Positions 44,212 through 56,757 of a stretch of 64,000 nt of DNA are shown here, one piece after another. The stretch is from the NCBI RefSeq assembly GCF_963676685.1, contig NC_092349.1, positions 35,074,293 to 35,138,292 on the forward strand. Direction: 5' to 3'. This DNA comes from Mytilus edulis. Lineage: Eukaryota > Mollusca > Bivalvia > Mytilida > Mytilidae. Each line of letters starts with the position of its first letter. Position 1 is the first letter of the stretch. A model generated the notes under the pieces. It was not told the origin of the DNA, made no database searches, and worked only from the letters and a program-made list of their open reading frames with translations. The translations under genes and the position numbers were made by a program.

Positions 44212-47200
44212 ATGGCTGTTTTTCAGCCGACAGGACAGAAAAGATTGACCAATGTTGCAGTGGTGCGGATGAAAAAGGGAGGAAAAAGATTTGAAATAGC
44301 ATGTTATCCAAACAAAGTATTGTCATGGAGAAATAAAGTGTAAGGCTTAATTTTGAATAGTCATTTGATAGAAATCTGTGATTGATTTTAATTACTTATA
44401 AAAAATTACAACCCCCCCCCCCCCCTTTTTATACTTCAGCTACCCATCCATGTCCAGTGCTCAATATTTAAACATGAATCCATGATAACTTTCCCAACTA
44501 TCAAAAGCCCCAGTCCAATTTGCCCAAAATTTTTACCAGCTCGCCCCTCTTTCTAATAACCATACTAACTCGCCCCTCTCTCATGAAGAACTATAGTCCG
44601 AGATTATTTTGGGTGGGCAAATATCCACTTTTTCATATGGGACGAGCCCTGACGTCCCACGGCCCCAGCTTGTCTGGCAAAACAGCGGTTGGACGTCAGA
44701 GTAATCTCGGACTAATGAAGAACATGTACAAACCAATTCGCCCCACGTATGAATGTAGTAATGCCCTTTGACGAGGGTCTAATTGGGGTCTAAGAGTGAC
44801 GTGGGATTACTGAATTTTTGTAAGCATGACATGGGAAAGTCAAATTATTGTGCCGTGAAAAAAAGTCTAGTGGGATATGGGAAATCACAAAACAAATAAA
44901 AATTTCTTACGTACATACTGTAGTGTAAGCGGGATATGGAAATCTTACAAAACAGTAAGCGGGATCAGGGATCAGAACCCCCCAATGAGACCCACTTTGA
45001 TGTCAGGCGTCAAATGATCATTATCGGCTACTGTTCAGTCAGGGGACTTACTGAAATAAGTAGCAAATTCGAGGTTTTGTCACAAATTGGGATTTTGTAG
45101 TTTTTTCAAAATTTTAAACATATAGGTTTAAATAACATCTTTTAATTAGTAAAATTAAAAAATATGAACTTTTTGCTTCTTTTAAGTAGCAAGGTTTATG
45201 CCTTTGATGCTATCATTTACCTGAAAATTCTATTTTAGTTAAAAAATGCTATAATAATGGCTTTACATAATGAACTGATACTTTCTTAAAAGATTTTTCA
45301 CAGCAGTGGGAGTATTTTTCCTGTGAAGTTCAAGGTTTCATCTTTCAGATTATGTAATAAAATTCTACTGTTCGCGATAAAAATTTCACTGTTCGGGGGT
45401 GTTGAAATTAGTGGGGAATATTAAAAGAATGATACTTAAAGAAGTGATTTTTGGGAAGGAAATTGAAGTCTGCTACTTAAACAAGTGATTTTTATGTCAT
45501 TATCCTAGATTCAGTACAAGGTCATCACCTGAAATGACCTGGTCATCCTAGACAACACAGATGTTGGTTCTGATAAGTTTAGAAACATATTAAATTAGCC
45601 CCTGGATCATTAGTATTCTATATTTAAAGCAACACTAATATTAAATCACTTCTTCTAGTGATTAATTTGTACTACTTTTAAAAATAGGTGATTATTAAAG
45701 AAAGACAACTCTAACTTCCAACCTTTATGGAAATAATGTTACTTGAATCAGTGATTTAGAAAATCACTTGTTTAAGTAAGTCCCCTGACTGCTGTTTGCG
45801 TCATATATTGGTTAAAATTTTATTGTGATTAGTCAAAATATTTTTATCATGATTCATCAGAGGTCTCAAATATTGATATAAATATTGTTACTGTCATTTT
45901 TGGTGGATTTTTTATTGTTTATAAGAAAGTGTACATTTACATGAGCATGATGAGGCATAAAAAATTAACATGATTAACGTTAACGTTCTTCAGTGAAATT
46001 TTTTACTGTAATCAACCTGAAGGTACATTGTACCTCCATCATTTTTTGTCCATGAATACCCTCACTTATGAAATATAGTTAAACTCCAATTATTTTAGGC
46101 CTACACAAATGTATCAGCTGGCCCCAATACTGAAAAGTAGTTGAATTCTGATGAATGAACATGATGAAGGTCTGCCAACTGGCCCCATTTGAAAATATCT
46201 ATATGCATCTCAAGTATATAAACATGGCTTGTATAAGTATTACCCCTAACTGTCAGATGTGGTTGTAATTCACACATGGCAATGCATATTTTTTTTGCCT
46301 ACTTAGAAATATGCAATTAAAAATAATAAATATATCATCACCAAAATATATATATACATAATACATATATTTCAATTTCAGTGAAACAGACATTGATGAA
46401 GTTTTACAGACCCATACAGTGTTCACTAATGTTTCTAAAGGAGAAGTTGCTAAGTCTGATATACTGAAGAAAGCTTTCAGTAATGATAACCAACCAGAAA
46501 TATGCCTACAGGTACTTATTGTAGATATAGCCAATTTCCAATACACCTTTCTTATTAACCTTCATCAGAAATGCTTAAACAAAAAAAAAACATAATATTT
46601 AAAAGCAGAGACTAAACAGGAATTATTTGTACCTCTTAGACATTATGTTATGCTCTAGGTCATTTGTAGGTCAAAAGTTATAGTAAGTTCAAATTGTTAT
46701 GAACATGTATACTTAATTTCAAAAGATGTGACCATGACTGCATTGTAAACTATCTTTAACCAAAACTTGACCTTTCAATGCAATGAACTAATACATCATT
46801 ATTACATTTCTTGTTTGGTGAACTGCAAAATTTAGAAAAATCCCTGATTTTTCTTTTGCTGAAATAATGTGCTACCTCAAATAAGCTTCAAATTATAAAC
46901 ACTGAAATACAATTGGAATGACATATTTGGAATACATTTGTAGTTTGGACATGGGGAATATATATGACAAAGAGACAACAACCTGACAAAAGCGCAGAAA
47001 ACAGCTAAAGGCCACCAATGGGTTTTTAAGCAGTGAGAAAATCCCTCACCCAGAGCTGGGTTTCAGCAGTCCCAAAATAAAAATGTGAACTAGTTCAGTG
47101 AAAAAAAAGGATGTCATATTAAAATTCCACAACATGTAAATGAACTAAAATAAAAAAAATCACAAATGATTAAGACCAGAGGCTCCTGACTTGGACCAGA

Positions 47201-50200
47201 TGCAAAAATGTGACAGGGTGAAACATGTTTTGTGAGATCTCAACCCTTCACTGCATACATTTTGTGAAGGGTTACAATACACGTTACTAGAATAACTATC
47301 ATTTATATGTGATTATTAAAATTTTGTTGATTCCATATACATGAAATATGAAATATGTGAAAGAAAAGATAGCAAGAAAAAGCAAATTTGTCAAAGAAAG
47401 TCAATTATGTGGTTACCTTGTTGAAGGAACTTTAATACAAATGTGGTACTGTGTAGAATACATCTTTCATATACATGTATCTTGAAGATGAATAAGACGT
47501 AGGAGCTGACATTTCTCATTTTAACTTGTTGTTTCAGCTATAAAAGATATTGACTCATTTGCTGTAAAAACAATGTAAAGCACTATGAAATGATAACAAT
47601 AGTGCTCTATTTCAGATTTTAGCAAAAGGGGAGTTACAAGTATCTGAAAAAGAAAGGCATGCCCAGTTAGAATCGATGTTTAGAGACATTGCTACAACTG
47701 TAGCAGATAAATGTGTTAATCCTGACACGAATAGACCGTATACAGTCACACTGATAGAAGGTGCCATGAAAGATTTACATTTCTCAGTCAAACCCACCAA
47801 AAGTACAAAACAGCAGGTAGGTGATGATGATGACACTCCAGGGAGATAACCCTGAAAAAATCAGCTCAAAGTTTTAATCACATTCTATTGTTTAAAAGGT
47901 ATTTTATGCTTCTCAACTGCTATATATCAAATGAAATTTTTCCAATAAAGTGTGTGGTTCAAGTTTTTTGAAATATTTATATTTTTGTCAAAGGTCATAT
48001 TAAATATTTGGTCACAATTATAGAAAATTTAACCAGCCAAATAAATTTTATTCATGGTTTTGTTTACCGCCTTAAATGTTTGTATAAATGCATTTGAAAA
48101 TCATACAAATATTTGGGAGTGTCTCCTGTTGAGGTACCTGGTAAAGGGAATTAGGTGTTATCGTCGACTGTCTTTCCACCCACCATCTTTTTGTTCTTCT
48201 GTTTGTATGACCTAATTTTGTGTCCACACTCTAACTTTAGTTTGCTGCATGCACATTTTTATGGAATTCATATGTACTGCTAAAACCAAAACTTCCAGCA
48301 TAGTTTGAATTTTGGCTTTAGATTACTGTTCTGGAGTTATTCCCCTTTTTTATATGGAAAAATGCTAACTCTCCTCAGACACAGTCTTCTTTTTTCATAA
48401 GTAAATTACAAGGACTTTTTGAACGTTTGAAAATGAAATTGATGAAAACAGGAAACAAAATTTCTTTTGGTCCACACGCCTAGGTCTAAAACATATTGAC
48501 CTGTTGTCCAATGATTGTGTAAAAATGATGATAAGGACATCTTTTGAATTTTTAGGGAACTATGTCAGTTATCATTTTTATACGACTGCAAAAAAAATTT
48601 TGGAATCGTATAATGGTATGATGTCGTCATATCGTCTGTGTCGTCATCTACGTCGTCTGAAGACACATTTGGTGTTCAGACAATAACTTTAGTTTACGTG
48701 AATGGATCTCTTTGAAATTTAATAAGAAGGTTCAATACCCCTAATGGAAGGCTGGGATTGATTTTTGGATAATGAACCCTACCGTTAAGCCCAAAAGCAG
48801 CAAAAACAAGCATTTCCTACTTTCAGGATAATAACTTGTGTATGAGTATTTCAATTGCTCTGCAATTTTACCACTATGTTTATTACCACAAGTCGAAGGG
48901 TTGGATTCATTTTTGGGGGTTATGGTGCCAACAGTTTAGGAGTTAAGCCCAAAAAGGGGCCAAAAACGAGCATTTCTGTAGGTTCTGTACAATAACTTGT
49001 GTGTAAGTTTGTGGATTTCTCTGACATTATACCACAAAGTTCCAAATCAAAAAAGGAAGGTTGGGATTGAGTTTTTGGGATACTGCCCCATCATTCATGA
49101 TGGAATTAGGGGCCAAAAAAGGGCTAAAATCAAGCATTTTTCTAGTTTCTTTACAATAACTTGTGTTTAAGTGTTTGGATCTCTCTGAAATTGTACTACA
49201 AGGTTCCACATACTACAATGGAACGGCTGGGATCAAGTTTGGGCTAATTGCTACAAGGAGGAATTCAAAAAGTTTTTGGGGGTTCCAATTTTTTTTAAAG
49301 CGTCTCAAATTTCAAATTTTTGAAAAGTTTCAAGAAGAAATCTTTCATTTCACAGTATTGCACAATAGATTTGTAAGATCTTCACATTTGTTTTGTGTCA
49401 GAAACCTAAATTATGTCAAAAATTTGATCACAATCAAAATTTAGAGCTGTATCAAGCTTGAATGTTATGTCCATACTTGCCCCAACTGTTCAGGGTTCGA
49501 CATATGGAGTCGTAAAAAGCTGTGTCCTATGGAGCACCTGGTTGACATTCGATTTTTGCTTTATATTTGTTTTGTTTTTTTGCAGTTTTTGTTATTTGTC
49601 TTTTCAGGCATTAGAAGTCATTAAGCAATTAACAGAAACCGAAACCATCAAAATACAAAAGGCTTTCATGAGGCTGAAAATTACAGTGCCAGGTAATTTA
49701 TGATGAGTTCACACATAATTCGAATTTAATTCGAATTAACTAATTTGAATTATAAAATTGAGAATGGAAATGGGGAATGTGCCAAAGAGACAACAACCCG
49801 ACCATAGAAAAAACAACAGCAGAAGGTCACCAACAGGTCTTCAATGTAGCGAGAAATTCCCGCACCCGGAGGCGTCCTTCAACTGGCCCCTAAACAAATA
49901 TATACTAGTTCAGTGATAGTTTAATTCGCATTCAAAATGTTTTACGTCCTAACGTCAATTCTAATTCAAATTGCAATGCGCGTCAAATTTCCCTTTATTG
50001 TTCTAACGACGTTAACTTTTAATTTGTATTGACAAAAACGTATTTCTAATGTGAATTGGACAATTCGAATTAAAAAAGAAAAGTGTATGAAGGAGATTAG
50101 GGAATTTGATTCGCATTCAATTCGATTTCAATTCGAATTAAATGTATGTGTGAACAAGGCATTAGATAAAAATAATTTGATTTACAGCAATATATGTGTT

Positions 50201-51600
50201 TCTAATCAATTAAGGGGTACACTAAACTTTGCATTAAATAGGTTTGGTTCTCTAAATTTTGAATATGGTTGAACAATTGATCAAATTAACATTTATATGT
50301 CGTAGTTCTAGATTGAGGTATATCAGGACACTCTCTTGTAGTCTTTTGCTTCTGATTTGCTCCTGAAAACATGACATGTTAAATTTTCACATTGTTCCAT
50401 TAAATGCATGGTTCAATTTTTGCCATTTGATTGTTTATCTAATATTATAAATATGTTACACATTTTTCAGTGAAGGGCCTTCATGGTTGAGTGGTCTTAT
50501 GTAGTAGAACACTGTATATCTAGCCCGTCAAATGTTGTCTCTTCAAATCCTGCATGTAGCAGATGAGCTCTACCCTAGTCTTAATTGACTAGGATTGTCA
50601 GTTTCCAAACGAAGGTCATGGTTCTCTGTTGATACACCTGCTTCCTTCACCAATAAAAACTGATCGCCTTGAAAAAGCACAAAAGTGCTGGAAGTGGAGT
50701 TAAATACCAATCAATCAATCAATTTTCAATGATGTGGAATAATGCAAAGATAACAATATAAATAGTAAAAGAAATGACCTAATTGTGTACCTAACATCTC
50801 ATTTTGTCATACAAAGAAGCAGCTCTAATCTCCAACCCCAATGGGGACAATATCCAACCATATGTGCCCTAGTAATTAGGCTAGTCCAAACAAATATTTA
50901 TCATCTTTCAAATATTTTTCAGCCAAAGATGGAAAAAAAGTTAGGGAGAAAATAAGAAAAATTGCAAAGAAAATTGAATCTGATGATTTTGATGGTGACT
51001 TGGAAATGGTAAGTGTTTCAGACTATTTATACTGTGGATTCATTATCATTCGTTAGATATTATTTTTTTCGTGGGTTTCTTGGGTAAAGGTGAAGCACAG
51101 ATTCAAATGTTCAATGGATAACATGTTTTAATAGACCTTGAATACAGAGATTGGCAAAAACACAAAAATTGGTACCCACGAAAATAAATTAATCCACATT
51201 ATTACAGAATGATTTGTTGTTTATTTAAAATTAACGAATGCCAATGAGACAACTATCCTTCAAAGGTCAAATGAAGTGTAGTAAACAATTATAGGCAATT
51301 ACAGCCTTCAACATTGAGAAAACATGTTGTATAGTTGGCTTTAAATGTTGTGATTTTGTTATCTATCATATTTCTGTTAGGACTTTCAAATGAAAATTTT
51401 TTAACAAGTAAAGTTATGTTTTATAACCATGAAATTAGACCTACAGGTATTATAACTACTGTTTGTATTTATAGGTCATATTGGTTGACCCTGGTTGTTT
51501 TCGGGAAATAGATGAGCTTGTGAGACATGATACAAAGGGCAAAGGTCAGCTAGAAGTAATAAGTTTGAAAGATGTGGAAGAAGGAGATGAAATGATGTGA
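44212..51600 (+). CDS. SBDS: SBDS ribosome maturation factor
   Basis: Six exons: 44212-44339, 46382-46511, 47616-47816, 49608-49692, 50923-51008 and 51475-51600. All have GT-AG borders in phase; 756 nt, 251 residues (human 250). Domain I (about 1-95) has [20 protein letters not shown] and the exon 2 run [12 protein letters not shown]. Domain II (about 96-170) has [33 protein letters not shown] and [15 protein letters not shown]. Domain III has [14 protein letters not shown] and LKDVEEGDE before the stop. SBDS with the GTPase EFL1 removes eIF6 from the late 60S subunit so that it can join 40S. The start ATG gives [15 protein letters not shown], matching the family. An AATAAA at 51643-51648 is a good poly(A) signal. 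Introns 1, 3 and 4 carry transposable elements. The gene looks intact, with every expected segment present. Confidence 0.98.
44592..44714. mobile_element. 123-bp MITE with 9-bp target duplication in SBDS intron 1
   Basis: ATGAAGAAC is duplicated at 44583-44591 and 44715-44723. Ends are TAGTCCGAGATTATTTTG and, as complement, TAGTCCGAGATTACTCTG. It sits in an 'ACTCGCCCC' repeat like that at 12735. Confidence 0.8.
44775..44993. mobile_element. MITE with GGGTCTAATTGGGG ends
   Basis: Left GGGTCTAATTGGGG and right CCCCAATGAGACCC are 14-bp inverted repeats with one mismatch. The inside has repeated 'GTAAGCGGGAT' and 'GTGGGAT' words. Confidence 0.65.
45036..45791. mobile_element. 756-bp TIR element with 5-bp target duplication
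   Basis: CTGTT duplicated at 45031-45035 and 45792-45796. Ends CAGTCAGGGGACTTACT on the left and, as complement, CAGTCAGGGGACTTACTT on the right. 'AAGTGATTTT' words recur inside. No coding sequence. In SBDS intron 1. Confidence 0.8.
46950..47265 (-). repeat. Diverged 3' tail of the reverse transcriptase element
   Basis: GGACATGGGGAATATATATG, GACAAAGAGACAACAACCTG, then AGACCAGAGGCTCCTGACTT and GTGAGATCTCAACCCTTC, in the order of 37013-37320. Confidence 0.65.
47820..48575. other. SBDS intron 3, first part
   Basis: No coding or RNA feature seen. 48120-48480 (GTTGAGGTACCTGGTAAAGG, TTTTTCATAAGTAAATTACA) may be another dispersed repeat, with no second copy in this window. Confidence 0.4.
48579..49541 (+). 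mobile_element. Helentron-like element, copy 2
   Basis: Starts TATACGACTGC with the 5' hairpin (TATACGA...TCGTATA at 48579-48612). Internal units of about 120 bp, inverted 'GTCGTAAAAAGC' near the end, terminus GGAGCACCTGG with T on both sides. Opposite orientation to copy 1. In SBDS intron 3. Confidence 0.7.
49703..50158. mobile_element. MITE rich in AATTCGAATT, split by a retroelement tail
   Basis: GTTCACACATA...AATTCGAATT at the left pairs with AATTCGAATT...TATGTGTGAAC at the right. The 3' tail of the reverse transcriptase element (about 49755-49920) lies inside. The left end is 10 nt after the SBDS exon 4 donor. Confidence 0.65.
49755..49922 (-). repeat. 3' tail of the reverse transcriptase element
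   Basis: AAAATTGAGAATGGAAATGG, GACAACAACCCGACCA and ATTCCCGCACCCGGAGGCGT, as at 37013 and 62905. Confidence 0.75.
50474..50721 (+). mobile_element. tRNA-derived SINE with ATCA tail
   Basis: A box TGGTTGAGTGG (50484-50494), degraded B box CTTCAAATCC (50541-50550), a body with AAGTGCTGGAAGTGGAGTTA, and an (ATCA)n tail to 50721. Flanks ATTTTTCAGTGA and ATTTTCAATGA look like an old target duplication. In SBDS intron 4. Confidence 0.8.
51030..51205. mobile_element. MITE with TGTGGATT ends in SBDS intron 5
   Basis: CTGTGGATTCATTA on the left and TTAATCCACA on the right, with TTTTCGTGGG / CCCACGAAAA inside. Related by layout to 34202-35037. Confidence 0.6.
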
Positions 51601-51642
51601 ACTGCAATATTCAACCATTTTATTGTTATTATATATATACAA

Positions 51643-51648
51643 AATAAA
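51643..51648 (+). terminator. Poly(A) signal of SBDS
   Basis: AATAAA 43 nt after the SBDS stop codon. Confidence 0.5.
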
Positions 51649-51811
51649 TATATACATATACATACTGTTGAATTTTTATATGAAATAAGGGAAAGTACAT
51701 AAATAAGGGAAAGTACATTTCCCATCGATTATACTGTGTTTTACACAATTAAATTGGTAAGAAGAAATCTTTGTACACAAAAGCATGTTTTTCATTGACA
51801 CAATCTCTTTT

Positions 51812-51869
51812 TATACGACCGCAAATTTTGAAAAAATTTTCGTCGTATATTGCTATCACGTTGGCGTCT

Positions 51870-51910
<41 letters not shown>

Positions 51911-53934
51911 CGGCGTCCGAATACTTTTAGTTTTCGCACTCTAACTTTAGTAAAAGTGAATAGAAATCTATGAAATTTTAACACAAGGTTTATGACCATA
52001 AAAGGAAGGTTGGTATTGATTTTGGGAGTTTTGGTCCCAACATTTTAGGAATAAGGGGCCAAAAAGGGCCCAAATAAGCATTTTCTTGGTTTTCGCACCA
52101 TAACTTTAGTTTAAGTTAATAGAAATCTATGAAATTTTGACACAAGGTTTATGACCACAAAAAAAAGATTGGGATTGATTTTGGGAGTTTTGGTTTCAAT
52201 AGTTTAGGAATAAGGGGCCAATAAAGGGCCCAAATAAGCATTTTTCTTGGTTTTTGCACAATAACCTTAGGTTAAGTAAATGGAAATCTATGAAATTTAA
52301 ACACAATGTTTATGACCACAAAAGGAAGGTTGGTATTTATTTTGGGAGTTTAGGACCCAACAGATTAGGAATTAGGGGCCAAAAAGGGACCCAAATAAGC
52401 ATTTTTCTTGGTTTTCGCACTATAATGTTAGTATAAGTAAATACAAATCTATGAAATTTAAACACAAGGCTTATGACCATAAAAGGAAGGTTGGTATTGA
52501 TTTTGGGAGTTTTGGTCCCAACAGTTTAGGAAAAAGGGGCCCAAAGGGTCCAAAATTAAACTTTGTTTGATTTCATCAAAATTGAATAATTGGGGTTCTT
52601 TGATATGCCGAATCTAACTGTATATGTAGATTCTCAACTTTTGGTCCCGTTTTCAAATTGGTCTACATTAAGGTCCAAAGGGTCCAAAATTAAACTTAGT
52701 TTGATTTTGACAAAAAATGAATCGGTTGGGTTCTTTGATATGTTGAATCTAAAAATGTACTTAGATTCTTGATTATTGAAGTTTTTTTGGTCCAGTTTTT
52801 AAATTGGTCTACATTAAGGTCCAAAGGGTCCAAAATTAAACTTTGTTTGATTTCATCAAAAATTGAATCCTTGGGGTTCTTTGTGATATGCCAAATCTAA
52901 CTGTGTATGTAGATTCTTCATTTTTGGTCCTGTTTTCAAATTTCAAATTCTACATTAAAGTCCAAAGGGTCCAAAATTAAACTAAGTTTGATTTTAACAA
53001 AAATTGAATTCTTGGGCCTCTTTGATATGCTGAATCTAAACATGTACTTAGATTTTTGATTATGGGCCCAGTTTTCAAGTTGGTCCAAATCAGGATCTAA
53101 AATTATTATATTAAGTATTGTGCAATAGCAAGTCTTTTCAATTGCACAGTATTGTGCAATGGCAAGAAATATCTAATTGCACAATATTGTGAAATAGCAA
53201 ATTTTTTTTTAATTAGAGTTATCTTTCTTTGTCCAGAATAGTAAGCAAGAAATATCCTATTTGTGCAATAGCAAGAATTTTTTTTAATTGGAGTTATCTT
53301 TCTTTGTCCAGAATCAACTTAAATCTTTGTTATATACAATATACAATGTATATACACTTTTTACTACCAACTGATAAATTTAAATAATCTTTACCATTCA
53401 GTGATAACAAGCAGTTTTTTTACATCTTAATATTTTATGATGTATTTAAATGAGTAGTTATTGTTGCAAACTCCATTAGAAATTTGAATTGATATCAGTT
53501 TTGAAAAAGGGAAACGGGGATGTGAAAAAAAAGGGGGGGGGGGGGTTAAATTTTTCTCATTTCAGATTTCATAAATAAAAAGAAAATTTCTTCAAACATT
53601 TTTTTGAGAGGATTAATATTCAACAGCATAGTGATTTGCTCAAAGGCAAAAAAAAACCTTTTAAGTTCATTAGACCACATTCATTCTGTGTCAGAAACCT
53701 ATGCTGTGTCAACTATTTAATTTTAGATTTAAAAAGTTTGAAGAAGAAATCTTTAATTGATTTGTAAAATCTTGGCATTTGTTTTGTGTAAAAAAAAACC
53801 ATGTAATGTCAAAAATTTGATCACAATCCAAATTCAGAGCTGTATCATGCTTGAATGTTTTGTCCATACTTGCCCCAACTGTTCAGGGTTCGACCTCTGC
53901 GGTCGTATAAAGCTGCGCCCTGCGGAGCACCTGG
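51812..53934 (+). mobile_element. Helentron-like element, copy 3 (long, with minisatellites)
   Basis: TATACGACCGCAAATTTTG with the 5' hairpin, then a (GTC)n microsatellite (51868-51912). There follow about five 125-bp units (51925-52545: 'AATAAGGGGCCAAAAAGGGC' words) and about four 155-bp units (52550-53060: 'GGTCCAAAATTAAACT' words). The end has GGTCGTATAAAGC, a GC-rich hairpin and CACCTGG. T lies on both sides. Confidence 0.75.
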
Positions 53935-53937
53935 TTT

Positions 53938-54445
53938 TACATCTTAATATTTTATGATGTATTTAAATGAGTAGTTATTGTTGCAAACTCCATTAGAAAT
54001 TTGAATTGAAATCAGTTTTGAAAAAGGGAAACGGGGATGTGAAAAAAAAGGGGGGGGGTCAAATTTTTCTCATTTCAGATTTCATAAATAAAAAGAAAAT
54101 TTCTTCAAACATTTTTTTGAGAGGATTAATATTCAACAGCATAGTGATTTGCTCAAAGGCAAAAAAAAACTTTTAAGTTCATTAGACCACATTCATTCTG
54201 TGTCAGAAACCTATGCTGTGTCAACTATTTAATTTTAGATTTAAAAAGTTTGAAGAAGAAATCTTTAATTGATTTGTAAAATCTTGACATTTGTTTTGTG
54301 TAAAAAAAACCATGTAATGTCAAAAATTTGATCACTATCCAAATTCAGAGCTGTATCATGCTTGAATGTTTTGTCCATACTTGCCCCAACTGTTCAGGGT
54401 TCGACCTCTGCGGTCGTATAAAGCTGCGCCCTGCGGAGCACCTGG
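53938..54445 (+). repeat. Tandem duplicate of the 3' 0.5 kb of copy 3
   Basis: 53421-53937 and 53938-54445 are almost identical, differing mainly in the length of a G run (about 13 against 9). The duplicate ends at the same CACCTGG terminus. Confidence 0.85.
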
Positions 54446-54455
54446 TTATTTATAT

Positions 54456-54543
54456 GAGGGTGTATAGATGGGGTTACAGAATAGAGAATAATGGACAAAA
54501 AATATAAAGAATACAAAAATGGAGGACCCCCATCCAGACCCTC
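54456..54543. mobile_element. Small MITE with GAGGGT ends
   Basis: GAGGGTGTATAGATGGGG and, as complement, GAGGGTCTGGATGGGGG; 88 bp; same family as 62448-62655. Confidence 0.65.
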
Positions 54544-54939
54544 AGATATGATAATGCATACCACGTTTTTTTTTTTTAAAGATTTCTCTTTTAAACATCA
54601 AAGCTTCTTTCTATATTGATGTTGTGAATTTGACCTTTTTGTTCTATTAGCCTCATTTTCTCACTGAAAATAATCTGGTTTGATTTCACCTACTTTATTG
54701 TTGGCAACTTTATTGAAATACATCTTGCTTTCAAATTTGTGAAAACAGGTAACAAAATTGCTACTTTGTATTAAATTGTGTAGCTGAAACTAGTGTTTTG
54801 AATGTTTTTACTCAATATTTTTCCTATTTTGTTAAAAAAAAAAGTAATATTATTCATTAAGAAATGATAATTATGAGTAACAAATAAAAGAAAAGAAGAT
54901 ATTTTGGTCTTGTATTAAATACTTATCTCTCCTAACTGT

Positions 54940-55090
54940 AAGGAATTGTGGTCCTCGGTGCTCTTCAACTTCGTACTTTATTTGGCCTTTTTAACTTTTT
55001 TTGGATTCGGGCGTCGCTGGTGGGTCTTTTGTAGGCGGGGCATGCGTCTGGCGTGTATGCTAGATTTAGTCCTGGTGTCTATGATAAGTT
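54940..55090 (-). repeat. Diverged copy of the 'SIEDPKF' repeat
   Basis: GTCCTCGGTGCTCTTCAACT and GGTGGGTCTTTTGTAGGCGG correspond to the same positions at 15840-15950. Confidence 0.65.
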
Positions 55091-55274
55091 TATCTACATT
55101 CAGTTTAAAATTATATTCTTGCTGGTTTTGCTTGGATTTTGTTTTAAAAAGGAATGGGATATACTGTTTCTATCAGTCTGTATGTTTGGTCACCCAAAAC
55201 CAACTTGTCGCATATTCCTCAGGAACTATAAATCAGAGCTTCCTGAAATTTGTCACACAATACTAAAAAAAAAG

Positions 55275-56745
55275 TAATTCTGAAATCACATATACAAATA
55301 GAAGTAATAATGAAATTACAAAATACCAACAGAAGTAATCATGAAATCACATATACAAATAGGAGTAAAAATGAAATTACAAAATATCAACAGTAGTAAT
55401 AATGAAATTACAAAATATCAACAGAAGTAATAATGAAATCACACATGCAAATAGGAGTAATAATGAAATTACAAAATACCAACAGAAGTAATCATGAAAT
55501 CACATATACAAATAGGAGTAATAATGAAATTACAAAATATCAACAGAAGAAATAACGAAATTACAAAATATCAACAGAAGTAATAATGAAATTACAAAAT
55601 ATCAACAGAAGTAATAATGAAATTACAAAATATCGACAGAAGTAATAATGAAATTACAAAATATCAACAGAAGTAATAATGAAATCACATATACAAATAG
55701 GAGTAATAATGAAATTACAAAATACCAACAGAAGTAATCATGAAATCACATATACAAATAGGAGTAATAATGAAATTACAAAATATCAACAGAAGAAATA
55801 ATGAAATTACAAAATATCAACAGAAGTAATAATGAAATTACAAAATATCAACAGAAGTAATAATGAAATTACAAAATATCAACAGAAGTAATAATGAAAT
55901 TACAAATATCAACAGAAGTAATAATGAAATCACAGATGCAAATAGGAGTAATAATGAAATTACAAAATACAAACAGAAGTAATCATGAAATCACATATAC
56001 TAATAGGAGTAATAATGAAATTACAAAATATCAACGGAAGTAATAATGAAATTACAAAATATCAACAGAAGTAATAATGAAATTACAAAATATCGACAGA
56101 AGTAATAATGAAATCACATATGCAAATAGGAGTAATAATGAAATTACAAAATATCAACAGAAGTAAAAATGAAATTACAAAATATCAACAGAAGTAATAA
56201 TGAAATTACAAAATATCAACAGAAGTAATAATGAAATCACATATGCAAATAGGAGTAATAATGAAATTACAAAATTCCAACAGAAGTCATCATGAAATCA
56301 CATATACAAATATGAGTAATAATGAAATTACAAAATATCAACAGAAGTAATCATGAAATCACATATACAAATAGAAGTAATCATGATATTACACAATACC
56401 AACAGAAGTAATCATGAAATTACAAAATATCAACAGAAGTAATAATGAAATTACAAAATATCGACAGAAGTAATAATGAAATCACAAAATACCAACAGAA
56501 GTCATCATGAAATCACATATACAAATAGGAGAAATAATGAAATTACAAAATATCAACAGAAGTAATCATGAAATCACATATACAAATAGGACTAATCATG
56601 ATATTACACAATACCAACAGAAGTAATCATGAAGTCACTCAATACTGAAAGAAGTTATCATAAAACCACATTATACCCACTGGAGTAATCATGAAGTCAC
56701 TCAATACCAACAGCAGTCATCATGAATCACACAAAAAAACAACAT
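55275..56745 (+). repeat. 31-bp satellite, block 1
   Basis: About 45 units of GAAGTAATAATGAAATTACA plus AAATATCAACA (31 bp), alternating with units ending CACATATACAAATAG. Alternation gives a higher-order pattern of two to several units. Confidence 0.95.
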
Positions 56746-56757
56746 CAGTTATATTAA

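Noticed and set aside
44520-44771. 83-residue frame in SBDS intron 1
   Set aside because: It runs through a MITE with a 9-bp target duplication.
51785-51973. 62-residue frame with a valine run
   Set aside because: It is a (GTC)n microsatellite inside a Helentron-like element read in one frame.
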